Shown one piece after another: positions 1 through 15,299 of a stretch of DNA of 64,000 nt (positions within the stretch are counted from its first letter, which is position 1; each line of letters opens with the position of its first letter). The DNA is from Oxyruncus cristatus (lineage: Eukaryota > Chordata > Aves > Passeriformes > Cotingidae). Below the pieces are notes generated by a model. The model was given only the letters and a program-made list of their open reading frames with translations. It had not been told where the DNA came from and searched no databases. A program made the position numbers and the translations under genes. Where the stretch lies: contig VXAY01006938.1 in the NCBI GenBank assembly GCA_013399855.1, positions 968,528 to 1,032,527 of the forward strand, read 5' to 3'.

Positions 1-716
1 AATGAGAAATCTTCGAGTCTCAAGACACTTCTCCAAAGGCTGAGAAACTCTTTCAAACAACTGATTTCAACAGCAATACAGGATTGACAGCACTTTATAA
101 GAATCGATCCATTATATCATACATGGTCTTTCTCTCAGGTTTTGTACTAGAACAGCACTTTGCAATCAAACCTAGAAGTCAGTGGGTACTGTAAAAGATT
201 TCAAAATTCAAAATCTCTCTACACTGAAATGATGTTTTTTTCTGAGTGCCTTGCTCATTTCAACCCACTCACCTGTGAATTGCAGCATTGCAGACACTGG
301 AAAAGGAAGCATAAATGTCTGTGCCATAAACTCGGTGTTTTACATCTTGACATCCAGGAGGGCATTTTGCAATGAATTCTGGATTGATTATCTTCCCTGC
401 CTTGACGTCGCAATCAATCTGGGGTACATCTGTGAGTGCAAAATCTTGGTAAAGTCAGGTTGAATGTCTCATAGCTGACTGATCTTGTCATGAAACAATG
501 AGTAACTGAGTGCCAGGAATGCCCTCCTCTTCTGCCTTCGTATGAATGGGTTTGCAATACAAGGCTTCTGTGTGTCCTGCATCTTCAACATAAGGCATAA
601 TAATTCCTATACCAAGGGATGTAGCAGTAACTAACAATGGAATGAAGAATCGTGTGGGTATTTCTGACCTTCAGTGTTTGATTCTCTGAAGGAAATTTCT
701 GTTATGATGCTTTACT

Positions 717-733
717 GGAGAGAGAGAGAGAGG
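717..733. repeat. (ga)n microsatellite
   Basis: About eight uninterrupted ga dinucleotides. Confidence 0.9.
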
Positions 734-3700
734 AGGCTGTCACCCGGGCTGTGGTTAACACATGGGAAGGAGGGGGTAGGGATGCTTCCCAAGCCTCCTG
801 CTGTGCTCGTGTAGCTCTGTGCCATCTATAAGGTCAGGCTGCAGTCAGAGCCCATTATCTTGCCCTTAATTTTTAAAACTATTTGCTGGGTGCGATTTAC
901 TTTGAACAAGGGGTTTAAGTGTGAGTTTACAACCTCACAGCAGGCTTGTTTGTCAGCTACATGAGCAAAATAATCTGTGGACAGAAATGCTCCTGCAGCA
1001 GTATAGCTGAATATTATACATCCTAGTGCGCTGATATGCACCACTTGTCTAATTCTAATCAGCTACATATGCTTTGTGTTACAGCTGGTTCAGTTCACAT
1101 ATTTCTGTGTCTCTCTCTCTGTGAAAACCTTAGTGCATGCTTGGATCCTTGTGTGGTACCTAATGACCAATGAAGATACGTTCTAGTAGCGAAGAACTAA
1201 AAATTTTCCCTTCACACATGTTAAGTAGCACACAGTTTACTTAGTGATATGTTTTTAATTAAATAATCCGCTAGCTAACATACACTCCCATCGACTCCAG
1301 AAAATTGTGAAGAGTTATCAGAATATAACCTCACTTTGCACTTATTTTATGTATCAGACATACTCGCTGTAAAACATCCAAGTGTTCTACAGGGACCACT
1401 TACATAGCTTAGGTTTTTTTGGCTTCTTTGTGGCCTCCTTAGCTGTGTATGTACATGTAAGAAACACACCTACAACAAAGAAAACATAGTATCAGGAAAA
1501 AGGAGGGCTATCAACATCAGTCACCACAAGCTTCCATGCATGAGATTTCTCAAATTTGAATCAACATATTCTCAGCCATAGCTAGGTTCCTATTTGGTTA
1601 ACTTTGCAGTCAAGATGATATCTACTGTTGGGAAGTTTTTTGAAGTTTTTTCACCTCATATACTCACCTGTGGAACTCAGTATCTTAAGATGCCATTGAG
1701 TCCATGTGGTCCAGAAAACCACAAAAGGTCCCAGTATTTCCACAAGCAGTGGAAACTCTTTGTGCCTGGTGCGATAGAGACATTAGTGAAACAACATGCT
1801 CTGTGTATAGAGCAACTGGGAAATTAGGGAGAGAAAGGTTCGTCCTAATAGACCTTTGGGAAGGCTGTCCTGTAATTGTGCATTGTGGCATTTCACTCGC
1901 TGCTGGTAGGAGGTAGGGAATACTGGGAAGCATTACAGACAATCTGAGATTCTAGTGTGGCACGTCCCAGTATCCTGTCCCAGCAAGGGCACTCATTGTC
2001 TTCAGTAAGCGGAATTATGATTTGAAAAGTGTAATAGTAAAAGAGACATATGCTATTATGTTAAAACATGCATCACAATATATGCATGTAGCTTACCTTG
2101 TTAGGTTTACTTGCTAAGTGATGACATACAAACCCTCTTAATTCTCTATGCTTATTTTATAAGAACTGTATTATGAATAATTAACAACTTCATTATAAGT
2201 ATCTTGACTTTTTTATTCACCTTTCCCTTCTCTGAACTTCCAGAGGGAATTAAAACCCTCTGTGATGTGTCGGCTGATCCTCTTATCATTTGTTAAGCTA
2301 ATCTTACTAGAATATGCAACAGAAGTAATTTCTTTCTTTTATGCTCTTCTCCCCCTGGACTGATTGCAGAGAATTTGTAGACTTAATCACTCCTAGAACT
2401 TGCCCAGAAGAAAAAGCAGTCCCACAGTGTCTGAAGTGACAGAAGATGCAGTATTTGGGCCTTTCATCACTGGTGCAGTTGTGTAACCAAGGTAAAATTA
2501 TAGTTAAATAAAAAAAGGAATGAACCAGTGGAAAACGAAGTGAAAAGTCTCCACTACTTGGGATATTAGAGCATAATGTAATGTGGAGAAAGTAGTTTGG
2601 TAATTGTAGTAGAAGAACTACATAGATTGTTATGAATTTGAACTAGGACCTACTGTGCTGACAGACTTGTGGATAACAGCTAGAAGGAATATTGTCTGGG
2701 AATATCACAACTAGAATGTTCATGTAAGATGAATTGCAAATTCTAGAGTCTCTACTTGTTCCCAAAAAGCGAGATCCTGTCTGACTACCAGGGGAAAGAA
2801 ACTAAAACACATTATAACGCTTTGGTACCATCTTGTTCATGGAAAGAGCAAGAACAGAGAGGATTGTGAAAGGTTGTTCCTATGTAAGAAACAGCTGACT
2901 TTTCTTTAGAGGGAATCTTTACATTACAGCATTTTTCAGGCCCAGTTGTGCCACCTGTTATGGATTGCATACAACTGGTCGTGTATTTAGAGATCTCTGC
3001 AAATGATTCATATTTTTTCTATGCCAAAGTAAAGAGGTTTGGGTGGCCCATTTCTGAAAAGCTGTGCCAAGGCTTATACCTGCCGCTGGGAACTTCGTCA
3101 GCCAGGGAGTCCAAAAGGAAGAGAATAAGTCAGCAGCCACTGCTCAGCCAGGACAAACACAAACTCCTAATTGTAGCACATCAACTGTACTTACCAAAGA
3201 AGGTTGCAATGACCGTAGCCTTCATGGTGAGTAAAACAAAATCTGGGTGTATCACTTAAAAGCACTGAAAAGAAAAAGAAGAGTACATCAGGCTGTGTTG
3301 AGACGTATTGCAGATGACACTGTAATGGTGGGGGAAGAGGGACTGTGTGCTCTTTTTCGATCTTTCACAGTCCTCACATGCTGCATCTGCTTCTCATGCT
3401 GTAGAGCAGCTAATATCCCCAGAGGAGATGGTGTTTGGGCTGTGGAGCTCCCACAGACTGTTTTTTTTACTTTTGTCCAAGATTCGCCTTTTACCTCAGG
3501 AAACCAAGATTTCATGCACATACTTATCTCTGACACCAGTGTCAGGAGAGGGCATGATGGGCACAGACATGCTCTGACAGCTATTCAAGTCTGTTCACTA
3601 CTCTTCAAGACATAATCACAGAATTGTGTTGTCTACACATCTAACCTCACCGTGTAATCTCATGTAGATATGGGGAACATAAATAAGTCCATTCGCTCCT

Positions 3701-6700
3701 GAAGGATGTTGCATAAAGTATTTTGCAATTGGTCCATCTTTTCTGAGCCAAATTACTGGTTTCTCCCCTTTTCTGAGGATATGTGTCTGTGTTCATGTAC
3801 GTGAGCACCTGAGATTGAGAGGACTCTGTCAGAACATCTGGGAAGCATTTTTTCCTGGGTTCTGCATATGGTTGTGACCCCTGCCATCCCTGAAGCTCTT
3901 GGCCAGGCTACAAGAATGCAAACTTATCAGAGAAAAGTTCTCAGCTCCTCCCGAGCATCACCTGCTGCTTTTGCTGTTATTTGGTGATTCCTGAGGGAAT
4001 CCTGCGTTGGGCACTCATAATTAATCACAGTCATTAAAGTACTACATAATGCTTAAGAAATCAGAGTAAAAAGTCTGAAAGGGAGAAAATATTTGTGTGT
4101 TGTACAGCAAAAAGCTTGAGAATCAAAATCAAAATAAACGATTTTCAAAGAAACTTATTACATGCTTAAAAATGTAAAGATTTGTACTAAAATAAAAACT
4201 AACTTGCTATCAAGAAAGAAAATACACGGAATGTTAAAGCTGCAAATGATCAGCAAAAGCAACAAATCTGCCTCCAGGAAAAAAGGCAATGGCAGATTTC
4301 ACATAGCAGTTCATGTACTCAGAAACAGGGCTTTGGTTGTCCCAGAAAGAAATTTAGACTAACAAGGCAGATACAGGAGAGAAAGAGAAATCTCCAAACT
4401 GTCTTCATTTAAAATGCTTCCACATTTCTTTTACTTTAATTGTTATTCTTTTTCAAGCAAGCTGCATGCTTCTAAGGCCAGGATGACTAAAATACTATGC
4501 TAGACCAAACTGAGTTCATTGAGTTCTAGATCTATATAATTTATAACCCTTTTTACATGGAGCAGATGCATGTCTGATTTTTGCTTCTGTGCTAGTCAGA
4601 GAACTTCGAATGCCAGGACATAGTAACAGTATGACTTCCTAATAGCACTAATAGTCTTTCCTTGGTGATCTCCCTAAAACAGTCCCCTTGCTACTGTTGC
4701 TAAAGCTGAAAGCAACAGGGGATGCTCAGAAGACACTGAATTGAATCCTGGAGGTAAAAAAAAGTGGTTCAAAATGGTAACTGTGTCTTTCTGAAAAATG
4801 ATGGGTCATGCAGCTGGGGTGACCTGCGGCTGTACAAGCCATAGCAGTAAGAGCAGTTATGTGGTAATACTCTGCTGTCACAGTTAGTTTCTATCAAAAA
4901 CCTTTGCCCAACTTCTAAGCGAAAAATCCATTTTAAGCATTTACTGCACTGTATTTCTACTGCGAAACCGCTAAAGAAACTAGTAATAAGCTATAGAAGA
5001 GAGTTCAGAGAAACTTAGCTCAGATGCTTTTCTCCTTACTTATATGTCTCAACCCACCAACACAGCAGAGGTATCAAACAATTACATCTCTGCAATGCGT
5101 TCTCACTTTAGGTCAATCCTAGGAAAAGAAGAGACAGAATTAGAGCTGCAATTAGTTTGCAGAAACACCATGTACCATTAAAGACTAAACTGGCACTGGC
5201 TTAGGCTTTGGGGAAGGCATCTTAATATGAGCATTCCCAAAATCTGCAGTGAATAAATTCAGCAGAGGCATCTGTATTTGAAGTCAAAGAGAACTGTGAG
5301 AATGTGTCCTGACAGTATTTGGCTTGGTGCTGAGATGTTCTCATCTCCTTTTTATTTAGAGTAGAACAGGTCCAGGATGGTAGAGGATCCATGTAAAAGC
5401 TGGCTTCGTGGGTCTGTTGCTGTGTGCTCTATGGAGACAGTCCAGTACTATTTGACTTTTCCTGTCTCACAAAACATGGAACAGTCTTTACCACCAGTGC
5501 TGCACAAGACTTCCCATTGCTTCCTGGAGGCCCTGATGTCCCCAAGCCTTGTTGCCCTCAAGCCATGGTCTGCTGCCCCAGGAGCTACCCCAGTCCTCCT
5601 GGGTGGCACTACTCCAGGCTTGACTGCAATTGCAATCTCTGCCTAGTCTGCTGGTGGGCATTTACTTTTCAAGGCAACAGCAAGTGGGCATTTTTCATGA
5701 AATATTATGAATTTACTGCAGAAAGAGGCCAATAAATCTAAAAGGATTTAATATATAAAGCCTGTCAGGGGCAAATGAGTTCAGCAAACCCGTTAGCATG
5801 CAATAACAGATGCTTATCAATAAGAGAGCTAAAAGAAGCATTTAGTCAAGGCTGTTAGATTTACTTAACAGATTTGTTGTCATAGCTACACAGAAAAGCA
5901 TCTTATTGTGGACTCTGTACTTTTGCTGGTGCAGTTTATACTAGTATCCTGATGGAAAAAAATTATAATAATAAAGAAACTTATTTTTGCCACTATGTTA
6001 GGCACTGGTAGATCAGGAAAAAATGCATAGGCACAACAGTACTCCAAGGGGGGTCCTGGCCTTTAGACCTTGGGCTGTCACATGGGGAAATGCACAGGAG
6101 GATTTACATTGCCGACTATTAAGTAACAGGCATGGAAACTCCAAGCTTTCTGTTGTGGGAAGTCTGTGTGCATTCATTGTATGTGGGGCCTAGGGAGTCA
6201 CCTGATTTAAGCTGTGTGAGAGCTGTGCACTAGCATGGCATCCGCTACTTCAGACTGGTAAAGGGAGCAACAGCCTGGAATGAAACATGGGGGCTTCTCT
6301 TTCTTTTGGAAGCGAAGGCAAAGCAGGGCTCCAGTCCATGCATATGACAGGCTTTTTAGTCTGTGTGGATCCACTGGGAGGTTTGGGGATGTTTTGTCTA
6401 TAGACCAAGAACAATAGTTTGCTATTAAACACAAAGCTGTTCTTCCTTTGTTCCATTACAAAATGAATAGGATCCATTAAAACAAAACCAAATGTTTCTA
6501 CTTTGGGTTAGTCTGGAGCATGAGTTTTGCTGAGATTTGTCCTAATTAGATTTCTATTCATGCAGTATTTGCAGTCCCAGTCAGAAGGGGTAACTAGTGT
6601 CTATTCGCTATTAAATCTCTTAAACTGTATGCTGGATCTCTGTTTATCAGAGTACATTTTCCCACCTGTATCCTTCAGACTGTCACATCAGAAGTTACTC

Positions 6701-9700
6701 TTATACCAGGAAAGCAGTTAAGTGTATGCATTACATTAACATGTGCTTAAATCCCAGCTAAGTACAAATGCAGTAAGGAGCATCTCCTTTGGCGTTTCCC
6801 AGTGCAGATCCTATTTTACCTTTAAAAATGAAAGTTCTATTTGAAAGAATGCTGGTTACATTTCTCCTACCACAAATACTTGAAAAATCTTCAATGTTAG
6901 TGAATAGAGAGAGTTCGCAAACTATTCTTTCTGCATATAAAGTAAGATTTTTATACTGACCTTTTATTAGCAACTTGACTTTTATAAAGACCTGAGAGAG
7001 CTGCTACGTACTACAAACAAACAGATGGTTTAGAGCCACACAAATTCTCACTGTATGACAAACTACTACATTTTCTGATGGAAGTGTAGGTTTTAAGTCC
7101 TTGATTTTTGGTGTCAGGCATTGCTGTCCGTTCCACGTGCAAACTGAAATTCTTTGCTGGTGCCATGTGCTTTGCCTCTACAGAAGTAAGCAGTTTATCT
7201 CCTATAATCCCCTGTGCCACAGAAATAAATTTGTATACTCTCTTTGTACCGTAATAGTGTGTGTTATTGTTCCCCTTTTCAAGGGGTTCTAATATCGCAG
7301 AAGCACTGGCACCATAGAAAAAACAGAAGTGGACTTTGTTTGAAAGCTGTCTGAGCAAGTGGCGTGGAGTTACCAGCACGATCTCTAAGCGCTGTGGGTT
7401 GAGTTAAATATGTGCCCTTTATGGGAAAATCAAGTGGGCTTGGTGTAGGTGTGAGTAAACTGGTTTGGATAAACAACAGCTGATCATCATCTTCTAGAAG
7501 AAAACATTTTAGATTTCTTTTTTGTTTTCTTTTAAAAATTGTTTAACCCTTTCTTTGCTTCATGTGCATATTCTGTCCCCATGGTATTGAACCTTGCTTG
7601 GCAGTACAAGAACTGTTAATTTTGGTGCACACTAGGTGATACAGCTAACACTTGTCACACACAATTTTAGTTTCACCTCCTTTCTTATTAGAGGGAAGAA
7701 ATTACGTACCCTTAGTGCACTGTGTTGCTCTGAAAGTCTGTACATTAAAAAAAAATCTGAATGGCAGTTTATTTTAAAAATTGAGGTAATGAGTTCTGCT
7801 GAGACAGAAAATTCAAATTGGTAATTGTATTTCATTTCAGAGGCTGAGATTGCTCTGTAGGTATCCCAGGCCATGTCACAAAAAGTAAGATCCAAGGTGC
7901 TATTTAGCAAGGGTGAGCTTATTTTCGTGCTAGACTTTATTCTTTGAGTGGTCTGAAATAGAATATATGCATCCAGGAATTTAAAAATATTGCAGACCTC
8001 ATTATTGCTGCTGTTAAAAAGGGTGAGTGAAAGCACCCAAAAATGTTTCCTGGAGGTAGTGATGAGCTTCAGAGCACTCTGGTGCATTCTGCTTAATTAT
8101 CCAGAATCTCAGAAAGCTAACAAGGAAACCCAAGCTTTTGTGGCTGCAGGTCTTTCCCTTGCGGTGGAAGGGCTGTAAGAAGTGTTGTATGTCACATATT
8201 TGGCAATTGTGAATTAATAGATTTTTGGAGATAGAGGGTACCATTCCCAAGGGATCCCTGGGTGCACTCTCCCCTGTAGGAACTAGAACACTGTGCACTT
8301 GGGATCCTAAGAGCTGTGCAGATGTGCATGGAGCCATGCTGCAGCCCTGTGGTTTGCACTCTCACATGGGGAAGAGGAGACAGGGAGACTCTGGCTCTGC
8401 TCTGCTGCCAGGCAAGCGGCAAGTTAGCTTCCCTCTCGCTTTCTTTCTTTCTGCCCCTACATTTGGCATTCCTGGTTGCACAGGGGTCCTGCTTCCTCAT
8501 GGAAAATTGGTGTATCCCAACCTTTTGTGCCCTGGAGTCTGATGATGGGAGACCTCTTTGGTGATGAAGAAAATGTGGTTTCAAACTCTCTGAGGCCAGG
8601 GACAGCCCTCATACAGTTATCCCTGGTTAAGAGTTCTCACCACTTGCTTCTTATTACAAGGCTTTGATTGTTGGGAATGCCATATAATGTTTTAAATGGT
8701 GCCCACTCTGCTCTGTGAGGTCCCTGACTCAGAATAGGGCTTGGGGGGCTGCTGGTAGCCAGTACCTCTTGTGGGGTACCTGTCAAGTCAGTCTCAAGTC
8801 ATTGGAGTGAGGCATCGGTGGATTCAGAGGCCTAAATTCTACCAAAATTGCACTTTGAGCACAGGAGTAATTTTTTTCGGAGCTGATTTACCAAATGTTT
8901 ATATGCAAGAAGAATCTAATCCAAAATAGCTCCATTCAGGTAGGTGTGATGAAGAGATGCTATACCCAGCAGTTCAGAGCCAAATAAAAACACCCAAGCA
9001 GCCCTGCACTATTTATTTTGTGTTCATGCAATGCCCTGAAATTAAAACAACATTAGGTTGGAGTAATAGTGATGATGATTTCTCTACTTTTCACAGAGCT
9101 CTTTCAGAAGAAAGTTATTTATTTAAAACTACAGTGTGATTTAACTTGCTAGACCTTTCTCAGAGCTTAAATAGAACTGTGATGATCATACATTTTCATC
9201 TGTCTCGGCAAGAAAACCGTCAATTATGCTGGTCTGACCTGCCCCTTCCAGCAAAGAAAGAGATACATTTAGAATATGCCACCCACCCACATAGAAAATG
9301 TAATTTGGACTATCCGGATGATGATTTCTGTGGGGGTCATTACACTGTACTTCCCTGGTTTCTGCTAATGTATTATGCATTATTTTTTTCATTTTGATGC
9401 ACAACTTTATGCCTCATTGGGAATTCATGTTAACTTAAACCTGAGAATTCCTGTACAGACAACTCTCTCCCTCTGTCCTCTTCCCTGCTACGGATTTTGT
9501 CTGCTCACATATTTGCCCCACTCACTCCCAGGAAAACTTCTTTCCTTTTCCTAATCTAACTACTTCTACTTAATATCACTGGGACCCCAGCCAGGCACCA
9601 TCAATCCTTGGCACTGCCATTTCCCCAAGAAACTGAGGGCAAAGACAAGTACCTGCAATTCAGCAGTGCCTGTGGGCTGTGCTGTGCTGGCTTTGTGGCA

Positions 9701-9786
9701 TGAGATTTGGGGCCACATTCCTTCCTTTTTTTTTTTTTAGAAAATACTCCATCTTCTAATTCCAGCAAATGGTTTTAACAAGTCTA

Positions 9787-9829
9787 AGTTACTTTTTAAA
9801 GCCCTTTTTAGAAAGTTACTTTTTAAAGC
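9787..9829. repeat. Short direct repeat
   Basis: The 16-mer agttactttttaaagc occurs at 9787-9802 and again at 9814-9829, a 27-bp spacing that suggests an old tandem duplication. Confidence 0.85.
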
Positions 9830-11145
9830 GCAATAGATGGTTTCTTGTGGTTTATGCACTATAAAAAGAGCGCTAAGTAACCATGCTATTGTGCTGCCTG
9901 CAAACTAAGAATTAGTGTAGTGTGTCAGAATTCCCCTGAAGGTACATATTTAGTCTAAAAGTGAAGAATTTATGTTAAAGGCACTGAAAAAACTGCACAT
10001 CACTTCGGGGATGGTTTTTGGAATTTCTGTAGCATGTTCAAACAAAACTTGACAGCTTTTTTTTTTTTCAGTAGAAACTTTAGGATGTTTATTACCTACT
10101 TATTAAAGCTACACATATCCCTTTACTACAAAAGCAAGTTATATGACAAAGTCAAAACCAAAACTCATCCTTAAGCATGCTAGTAAATTTAAACAACAGC
10201 TCATAGAAAACCTTTATCAATTCAGTATCTCCTGCAGTCTGTATAACTACGCCAAATCCATGGACTGGCTGGATAAGGATGCAGAAAATATATGTAATTA
10301 AAAAAAATAAACCCTGGCATGTGGTACTGGTTTGAAGTAAGGCATTTATGTCTAGTAATGACAACTTGATCAAGGAAGTATCTTTCGCAAAATGTCTTCA
10401 GCAAATCAGGAAGCATGGGAATGCTGTAGAAAGTATTTTGAAAAGATAAGCTAAAATCTGCTTCTGGATTTTACTGGAAACCAGTAAAACAAAGTTAAGA
10501 AAGTAGTTTTAAAATTTTGCATTACAGATCTCTTGAAAATGATAATCTCATTCTCCTTGCACTGTTTAACATTTTCCCTTATATATTTTGTACTTCATAG
10601 AAAATAGCATTTCTTCCTGACTAACTGCATTATTCCTACTTCAGAATATTTCTCTCCAGCCCTCTCAGACAAATAACTTTTTGCTACCTTTAGCTTAGAA
10701 AAAACTAACCCATGTTATAAGGGAGGTTTGCTACAAAAGGCAAATCAGAAAACAACCCCAAACCACCTTATGCCCCTCAGTCTGTTTCTAATGCTGCTTT
10801 GCTGGGACCTCCAAATCCTTTGCCTCCTTGCAGGTTCAGCTGCTGAGAGCCAAGATTCCCGACCCCATATCCCAGGACATTGTGCATGGCCACACTGCTG
10901 CATGCCCTGCAGGTGGAGCCCAGACTCCCTTCTTCCTTAGGCATGCGATATAGAGGTGCTGCCACCTGGATGCTGAGTGGATAAGCACGAGTTGTTGTGG
11001 TAGCCAGGTGCAAAAGGCATGTTTAGATCTCCTACTGGAGGCAGCATTCACATCCTGCTGGTCTGAGCCATGAGGGGCTCCTAAGTCCACTCACTAGATC
11101 TGTGTTTTCTCATACTCCTTGCAGAGACCATCAAAGGCTAATCTT

Positions 11146-11165
11146 TAGTCTAGTCTAGTCTAGTC
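11146..11165. repeat. Pentanucleotide microsatellite (tagtc)4
   Basis: Four exact tandem copies of tagtc. Confidence 0.93.
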
Positions 11166-14100
11166 ATTGGGCAGAGTCTACCAATACTTCTGCAGATAAG
11201 CTGGATGCTTCTCTGCTGTCATCTCTGTCCTTTCTCCTGTTTCTGGGTTGTGCTGGGAGGTGAGTCCTGCTCCCCAAGGTCTCAGGGTGAAAAGCTGCCA
11301 GGTAGATGGAGCCTTATATTTTTTTCCTGTGGCAGGCTGGCCTCCCGAGCTAGTGGTCATGGCTGCTGTGGCTTTGCTACAGGCTGTTTCAACTGTATCC
11401 CTCACAGCTGTTGCTGGTCCACAGCCCATCTTCAACCCAACAGGCACATTCAAGCTGAGATCCATCAGACGTGGCTCTTCTGGGGAGCCATTTGGAAACT
11501 GTGGACCTGCATATACTGTTTCCATTTTTTAATGACTGAAGAAGAGACTTCAGGACTCCATGCTGCTCTTGGGATGAAAGTGAACTATGAATTTGCATGA
11601 GTGCCAGCATTATAAATGAGGCTATTATGGGTAGTGCTGGGTTAATGAAGACATGCTGTTGGTGGAGGGGCTGGTGAGATTCATGACAGTGTGTGGGCCA
11701 AACTGTGCAGCCTTATGGCACGTGTGTAGGCAGCCATGAAAAGCTAGAGAAGATGGCAGCAAAGAAAGTGGCCTCCAGAGCCCAGTCCTGAATACTGTGA
11801 TAAGAGTAGGTACAGCCAGAAACTGCTGATAAATGTGTCTCAGGACCAACCTGACACTGATTTACCAATTTTGCATATTAGAATCTTTTTAAACCTGCTG
11901 GTTTTGCATAGAGAGGAATCACAGGATTCTGTTTCTGAGAGCTCAAGGTCAAAAATGGAAACCACATGGACTGGGAGAAGGAACTTGTAATTTGAGGCCT
12001 TTGTTTTTTAAACAAACCAAGCCTGCAGACCTCAGTATTTTATAATGCACTTCCGTGCTCAGGAATTTTGTTCTGAACTTATGCTTTAGGACATTGCCCT
12101 GTGAGCTTCTACTTCAAATCTAGTTTCTGCCTGACCTACATATTTCCTTCTATACACAGATTTCACCAGTGAGAATAGAAGAGGTAAACCACAGAAGACT
12201 GAGGCTTTGAATCCCAAATTACCACATATTTTGAGATGCAGTTTGGTGGAAAGGCTCTTCCCAAAGCAGGGTGAAAGAAGACTTGTCTGACTTATGTGAT
12301 GCCAATATTTGACCTTGTAATATTTGTACTAACTCGTTCCATTGGAACTACTCTAAACTTCTCTCATCTCTCACCTCCCTCATCTGGACACTCTTCTCCT
12401 TCCCATGTAGCCTTATTTCCAGTCTCTTTCTTCATATGGTTCCTGTTCAAAAACTTCTTCAACCAAGCCCAGGAGAACAGAATTCTCAAGAGCTGCAGAA
12501 GCATTGCAAGAGAGGCGAGAAAGATGCGCTCCCACCAAGGCAAGCAGGAAGGACTCCCATCATCCTCAGATGGCTGGCAGCTGTGAAAATAGCCCCAGTA
12601 GTCATGGAGCCATTACCCTTTCCTAGCTCTGACTCACTGAAGTTGACGAGGGCCAGGATACACAGCACTGCTGCCAGCTTTCCTCTGTGTCTCACCCTTG
12701 TTCTATGAACTGAAGGGTAAACGACATATTTGGGGAAAATGAAAAAGAATGGGGCCTTCTGAATCCCTAAAGCAACCTGGCAGGGAGGTTGAGAGGTACA
12801 GAGGTGGCCGTGTCCAAACTTCCCTGTAAACAAGTGATTTTTGAGAGGTAAAAAATTCCACAGTTTTATGTATGAGCCTGGAGGTGCTGGAAATCCCCAG
12901 CTCATCCTGGTAGGGATATTAAAGGACTGCATGAAGCTACTCAAGAACATTTGGAATTTTCCCCAAAATTTTGGCACATGCATAACTGACACTTAGCAAT
13001 TATGCGCTTTTTTTCATATGAACCAAGCTGCCAGCTGAAGGACTGTTGGCTGCTGTGTTACACTTACAAAGATATTTTATAAGGCGACAGGCCGAAAAAC
13101 AGTTTGCAAATGCAAGTTCCTCTTGAAAATATTTTTTATATCTGTGTCTATGGGATGTCCTGTAGAGTGAGACATGTTAAGGATAACTGACACAGATCAC
13201 GTTCTTAATGTGCCACTGACCTCTTAATGCACTCTGAAATTCTGGAGACAAAGCAAAGGTGGGATGAACTTACAGTGTGCTAGAAAGTCAGTTCAGCCGT
13301 GACAGCAATACTTGTCAGGTGAAGAACTGCTAAACCTAGATGATTTGAATGAGCCAGAGATGGTTATAAATACTCTTCTGAATGCAAATGTGTTTCCAGT
13401 TCGGGATATGAAGGGAAAGAAAAAGCTACAGATGATGTTATTTTTTTTTAAGTTAAAATGCATTTTCATGAGAAATATTGATTCTTTCAAGACATTGGGA
13501 AATTTTCTTTCTGATCAACATTTTCTGTTTTTTTTCCCAGAACTCAGACACTGAAAAGTGAACCCAAAGAGGAAAGGCAGCCCAAGGCAACCGAGCTACA
13601 TCTTGCTGCAGTGGAGAGCAGAGAAGATGGCAAGTGTGGTGAGGGTGAGCCAGCTGCAGAAAGAGGGAGCAGCCTCTGCCCTCTGTTGGCAGGGCACTGT
13701 CAGAGGATGTGGGAGCAGCCCTCAGACATCACTAAATGCACAGCTGCCCCAGCACAGAGTTTGGTGCAAAATGTTTGCAGAGGCCAGAGCAAATACTTGT
13801 GTAGCTAGCCCGAGAGTGCCATGCTGTCAGGATTGCCCAGTTCTGTTACCTCCCAGTGTTTGCAAGGGGCACAGTACCCACACAGACTGCAATCTCAGCT
13901 GGTCAGTACACCTACCCCACAGATGCCTTTGGAGCCTGCACAATTTCAGTACATCCTGACTATGCTGCTGTGGGCCACTGGAAGAAAAAGTCCATCAGTG
14001 ATACATGCTCCTGTTTTATCTGCAACAAGTCCCTTCACATCCCACTTTTTGCATCATCCTGCTTTCCGCAAGGCATTATCAGCAGTCTTACTGATGCCCT

Positions 14101-15299
14101 GCAGTCACACTCACAGCAGTGCCTGCATCCCCTTCGGGTTAGGGTTTAAAGAGTTCACAGAGGCAATGCAGGCTGTTGCAAGACAGACACAATTTAATTT
14201 GCTAATAGAGATACAATCTTAACAGCTACGGATTTTCTGGGCATTTCTGCACCTCTCTGAGCCTCTTGTGTGGCAGCGGGAAGCTTTGCTGCCCGCCCAG
14301 CATTTGCTCAGGTTTTCCAAGTGGGAAATGTGCAGCAAATAAAGGAACTACGATGCAAAAAAGAGTGGCAGCTGCTCTAGGACTGTTAGAGAGGCTCTTT
14401 TACAGGCGAATGAACCGTCAATTTGTAGTAAGACATTGTTTTCTAAACATAGCATGAAAACTGTTATCTTGCCTGGCTGGTCATTAGAAGAGAGATAATT
14501 ATAGTCTCTGTGCGACAGCCGGGCCCAGAACAGGGGCTGCATTGTCCCAGGTCCCAGCTGAGCTCTAGCACAGGCTCCCCAGGCAGCACTGGGACAAGAG
14601 GGCTCCTTGTGCCCCGGCAAGTTCAAAAGAGGAATTGAAGTGCTCTAAGTAGGTGTTAAGCACCTATTTCTCTCTCCGACTCCGGACTTAAAAACTACTC
14701 CGCAAGAGAAAGGTGTGGAGGGCTGTAGCTGCATCCTCCCTGGCCTTATGTAGAATACATGCTATGAACATTATTTTTCTTTATTTAAAAAAAAAGCCCC
14801 CAAGCTTCAGTTTTGTATTTATTTTTGTTCTGTGTTTCTGTTTTCCAGCACAGATCAATGACACCTGTATGATGATAGGCTTTCCGAAGGAGGGGCATAC
14901 TGTATATGCAGTGTCTACTTCCTGAGCCCTGCATGGGAGGTCTAAACCTTAGTTTATGCTGCGGTATGCCGGAGAGGTCCTGGTGTACCCAGAACTTCAG
15001 GGGGCCAGAACGTGCCCCAGAATCATCCGGAAATCCCAGAATATTGCTTTTCACCACCCATTCAGAAAAGACACTGCCACCCCACCCAATTGCAATGGGC
15101 CAACACACTCCTCTGCTCTGGCATCTACTCGTGCCAGTACCACTGTATGGGGAGTTCATGTCTGTGAGTGCCAAACCTTTTTTTTTTTTCAGGAATACAG
15201 TCATAGCTGCAGATAGTAAATTGAGGTATCACTTTTTCTTCCTTATTTTGTGCAGGTGCTTTAAATGACTTACTTATATCATTTAAACTGAAAGATTAG

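Larger units (their letters stand above)
1..15299. other. Non-coding DNA, no gene recognised
   Basis: AT-rich with many short open frames on both strands, none of which shows a recognisable domain, a chain of exons with matching splice phases, or RNA gene structure. It holds the (ga)n run, the tagtc repeat, the 9.8-kb direct repeat and T runs at 9726 and 10059. A GC-richer part (about 10.8-11.6 kb) gives several overlapping open frames but no family I know. Confidence 0.6.

Noticed and set aside
2948..3259. 103-residue + strand frame followed by a ggtgagt donor-like site
   Set aside because: No recognisable protein, and no partner exon with matching phase could be found.
10836..11600. Cluster of overlapping open frames in a GC-richer patch
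   Set aside because: Frames are open on both strands because of composition. No domain and no splice-phase chain.
12486..12992. 168-residue open frame on the minus strand
   Set aside because: No recognisable domain, no flanking exons in phase, scattered residue use. Open frames of this size occur by chance in 64 kb.
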